This document shows, piece by piece, positions 63,524-64,000 of a stretch of 64,000 bases of DNA (its first letter is position 1; every line of letters begins with the position of its first letter). The DNA comes from Doryteuthis pealeii. Its lineage: Eukaryota; Mollusca; Cephalopoda; Myopsida; Loliginidae. Location of the stretch: NCBI GenBank assembly GCA_023376005.1, contig CM042157.1, forward strand, positions 67,619,460 to 67,683,459. The letters run 5' to 3'. The translations under genes were made by a program, and so were the position numbers. Below the pieces are notes generated by a model. It did no database searches. It was not told the DNA's origin and was given only the letters and a program-made list of their open reading frames with translations.

Positions 63524-64000
63524 AAGTCTCCGCTGAATGACCCATACTAGCGACCTTGCATCACGCCCAACCCGCGGCGAACGGGTTGGATAAATACCTA
63601 CTATGAAAAGTCTTCGCTGGATGTCCCATACTTGCAATCTTGTGTTACATCCTACCCGTTTGGATAAATACCTACTATGAAAAGTCTTCGCTACTTGCAA
63701 TCTTGTGTTACATCCTACCCGTGGCGAACGGGTTGGATAAATACCTACTCTTCGCTGGATGTCCCATACTTGCAATCTTGTGTTACATCCTACCCGTGGC
63801 GAACGGGTTGGATAAATACCTACTATGAAAAGTCTTCGCTGGATGTCCCATACTTGCAATCTTGTGTTACATCCTACCCGTGGCGAACGGTTGGATAAAT
63901 ACCTACTATGAAAAGTCTTCGCTGGGTGTTACATCCTACCCGTGGCGAACGGGTTGGATAAATACCTACTATGAAAAGTCTTCGCTGCCATATACTTGCA
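63524..64000. repeat. 84-bp satellite, running off the window
   Basis: Unit includes AAGTCTTCGCTGGATGTCCC, TTGTGTTACATCCTACCC and GGCGAACGGGTTGGATAAA. Five to six copies, some with internal deletions. 84 is divisible by 3 and the minus strand stays open through most of it (63467-63859). Confidence 0.93.

Noticed and set aside
63524..64000. CRISPR-like array of spaced repeats
   Set aside because: Host is eukaryotic; units are contiguous with no unique spacers.

Overview
This is eukaryotic, AT-rich, repeat-dense DNA, most likely from a mollusc and plausibly a cephalopod (inference). It holds one gene with long introns, many short non-autonomous transposons, several tRNA-derived SINE families and kilobase-scale microsatellites. 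There are no bacterial-style operons and no other convincing protein-coding gene.

The gene is a two-lobed transferrin on the minus strand. Eight coding exons join without a frameshift into a 688-residue protein: 60151-60223 (signal peptide), 45752-45831, 41482-41614, 39470-39727 and 34778-35170 (N-lobe), then 27758-28004, 25399-25508 and 19677-20449 (C-lobe). The C-lobe keeps all four iron ligands (D385, Y413, Y518, H587). The N-lobe keeps D73, Y101 and Y208 but has Asp (D264) where the ligand His is expected. The protein ends in a hydrophobic tail like a GPI-anchor signal, as in melanotransferrins. A TATA-like box lies at 60342-60347. Downstream, a transposon sits 14 bases past the stop codon and probably forms most of the 3' UTR.

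Layout: 1-19676 is intergenic: hAT-type MITEs, Helitrons, a LINE tail at 10396-10918, mariner MITEs at 8911-9433 and SINEs. 19677-60223 is the gene; its introns hold a 1 kb A/G tract, a 1.3 kb GA tract, 1.5 kb of CA/TA and TATC repeats, a 131-bp minisatellite, decayed mariner transposases, Helitrons, SINEs, a solo LTR and nested MITEs. 60224-64000 is the promoter, GA/GT microsatellites, dispersed repeats and an 84-bp satellite that runs off the window end.

The most unusual signal is a set of hammerhead-ribozyme motifs that can be folded by eye: 44874-44919 (complete core), 38623-38664 and 38975-39016 (one core lesion each), 2224-2281, and two of a variant class with an extra base after the CUGAAGA box (31572-31616, 3924-3972). 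Every candidate inside the gene is in the transcribed (sense) orientation. They resemble the hammerheads known from Penelope-like elements and metazoan retrozymes.
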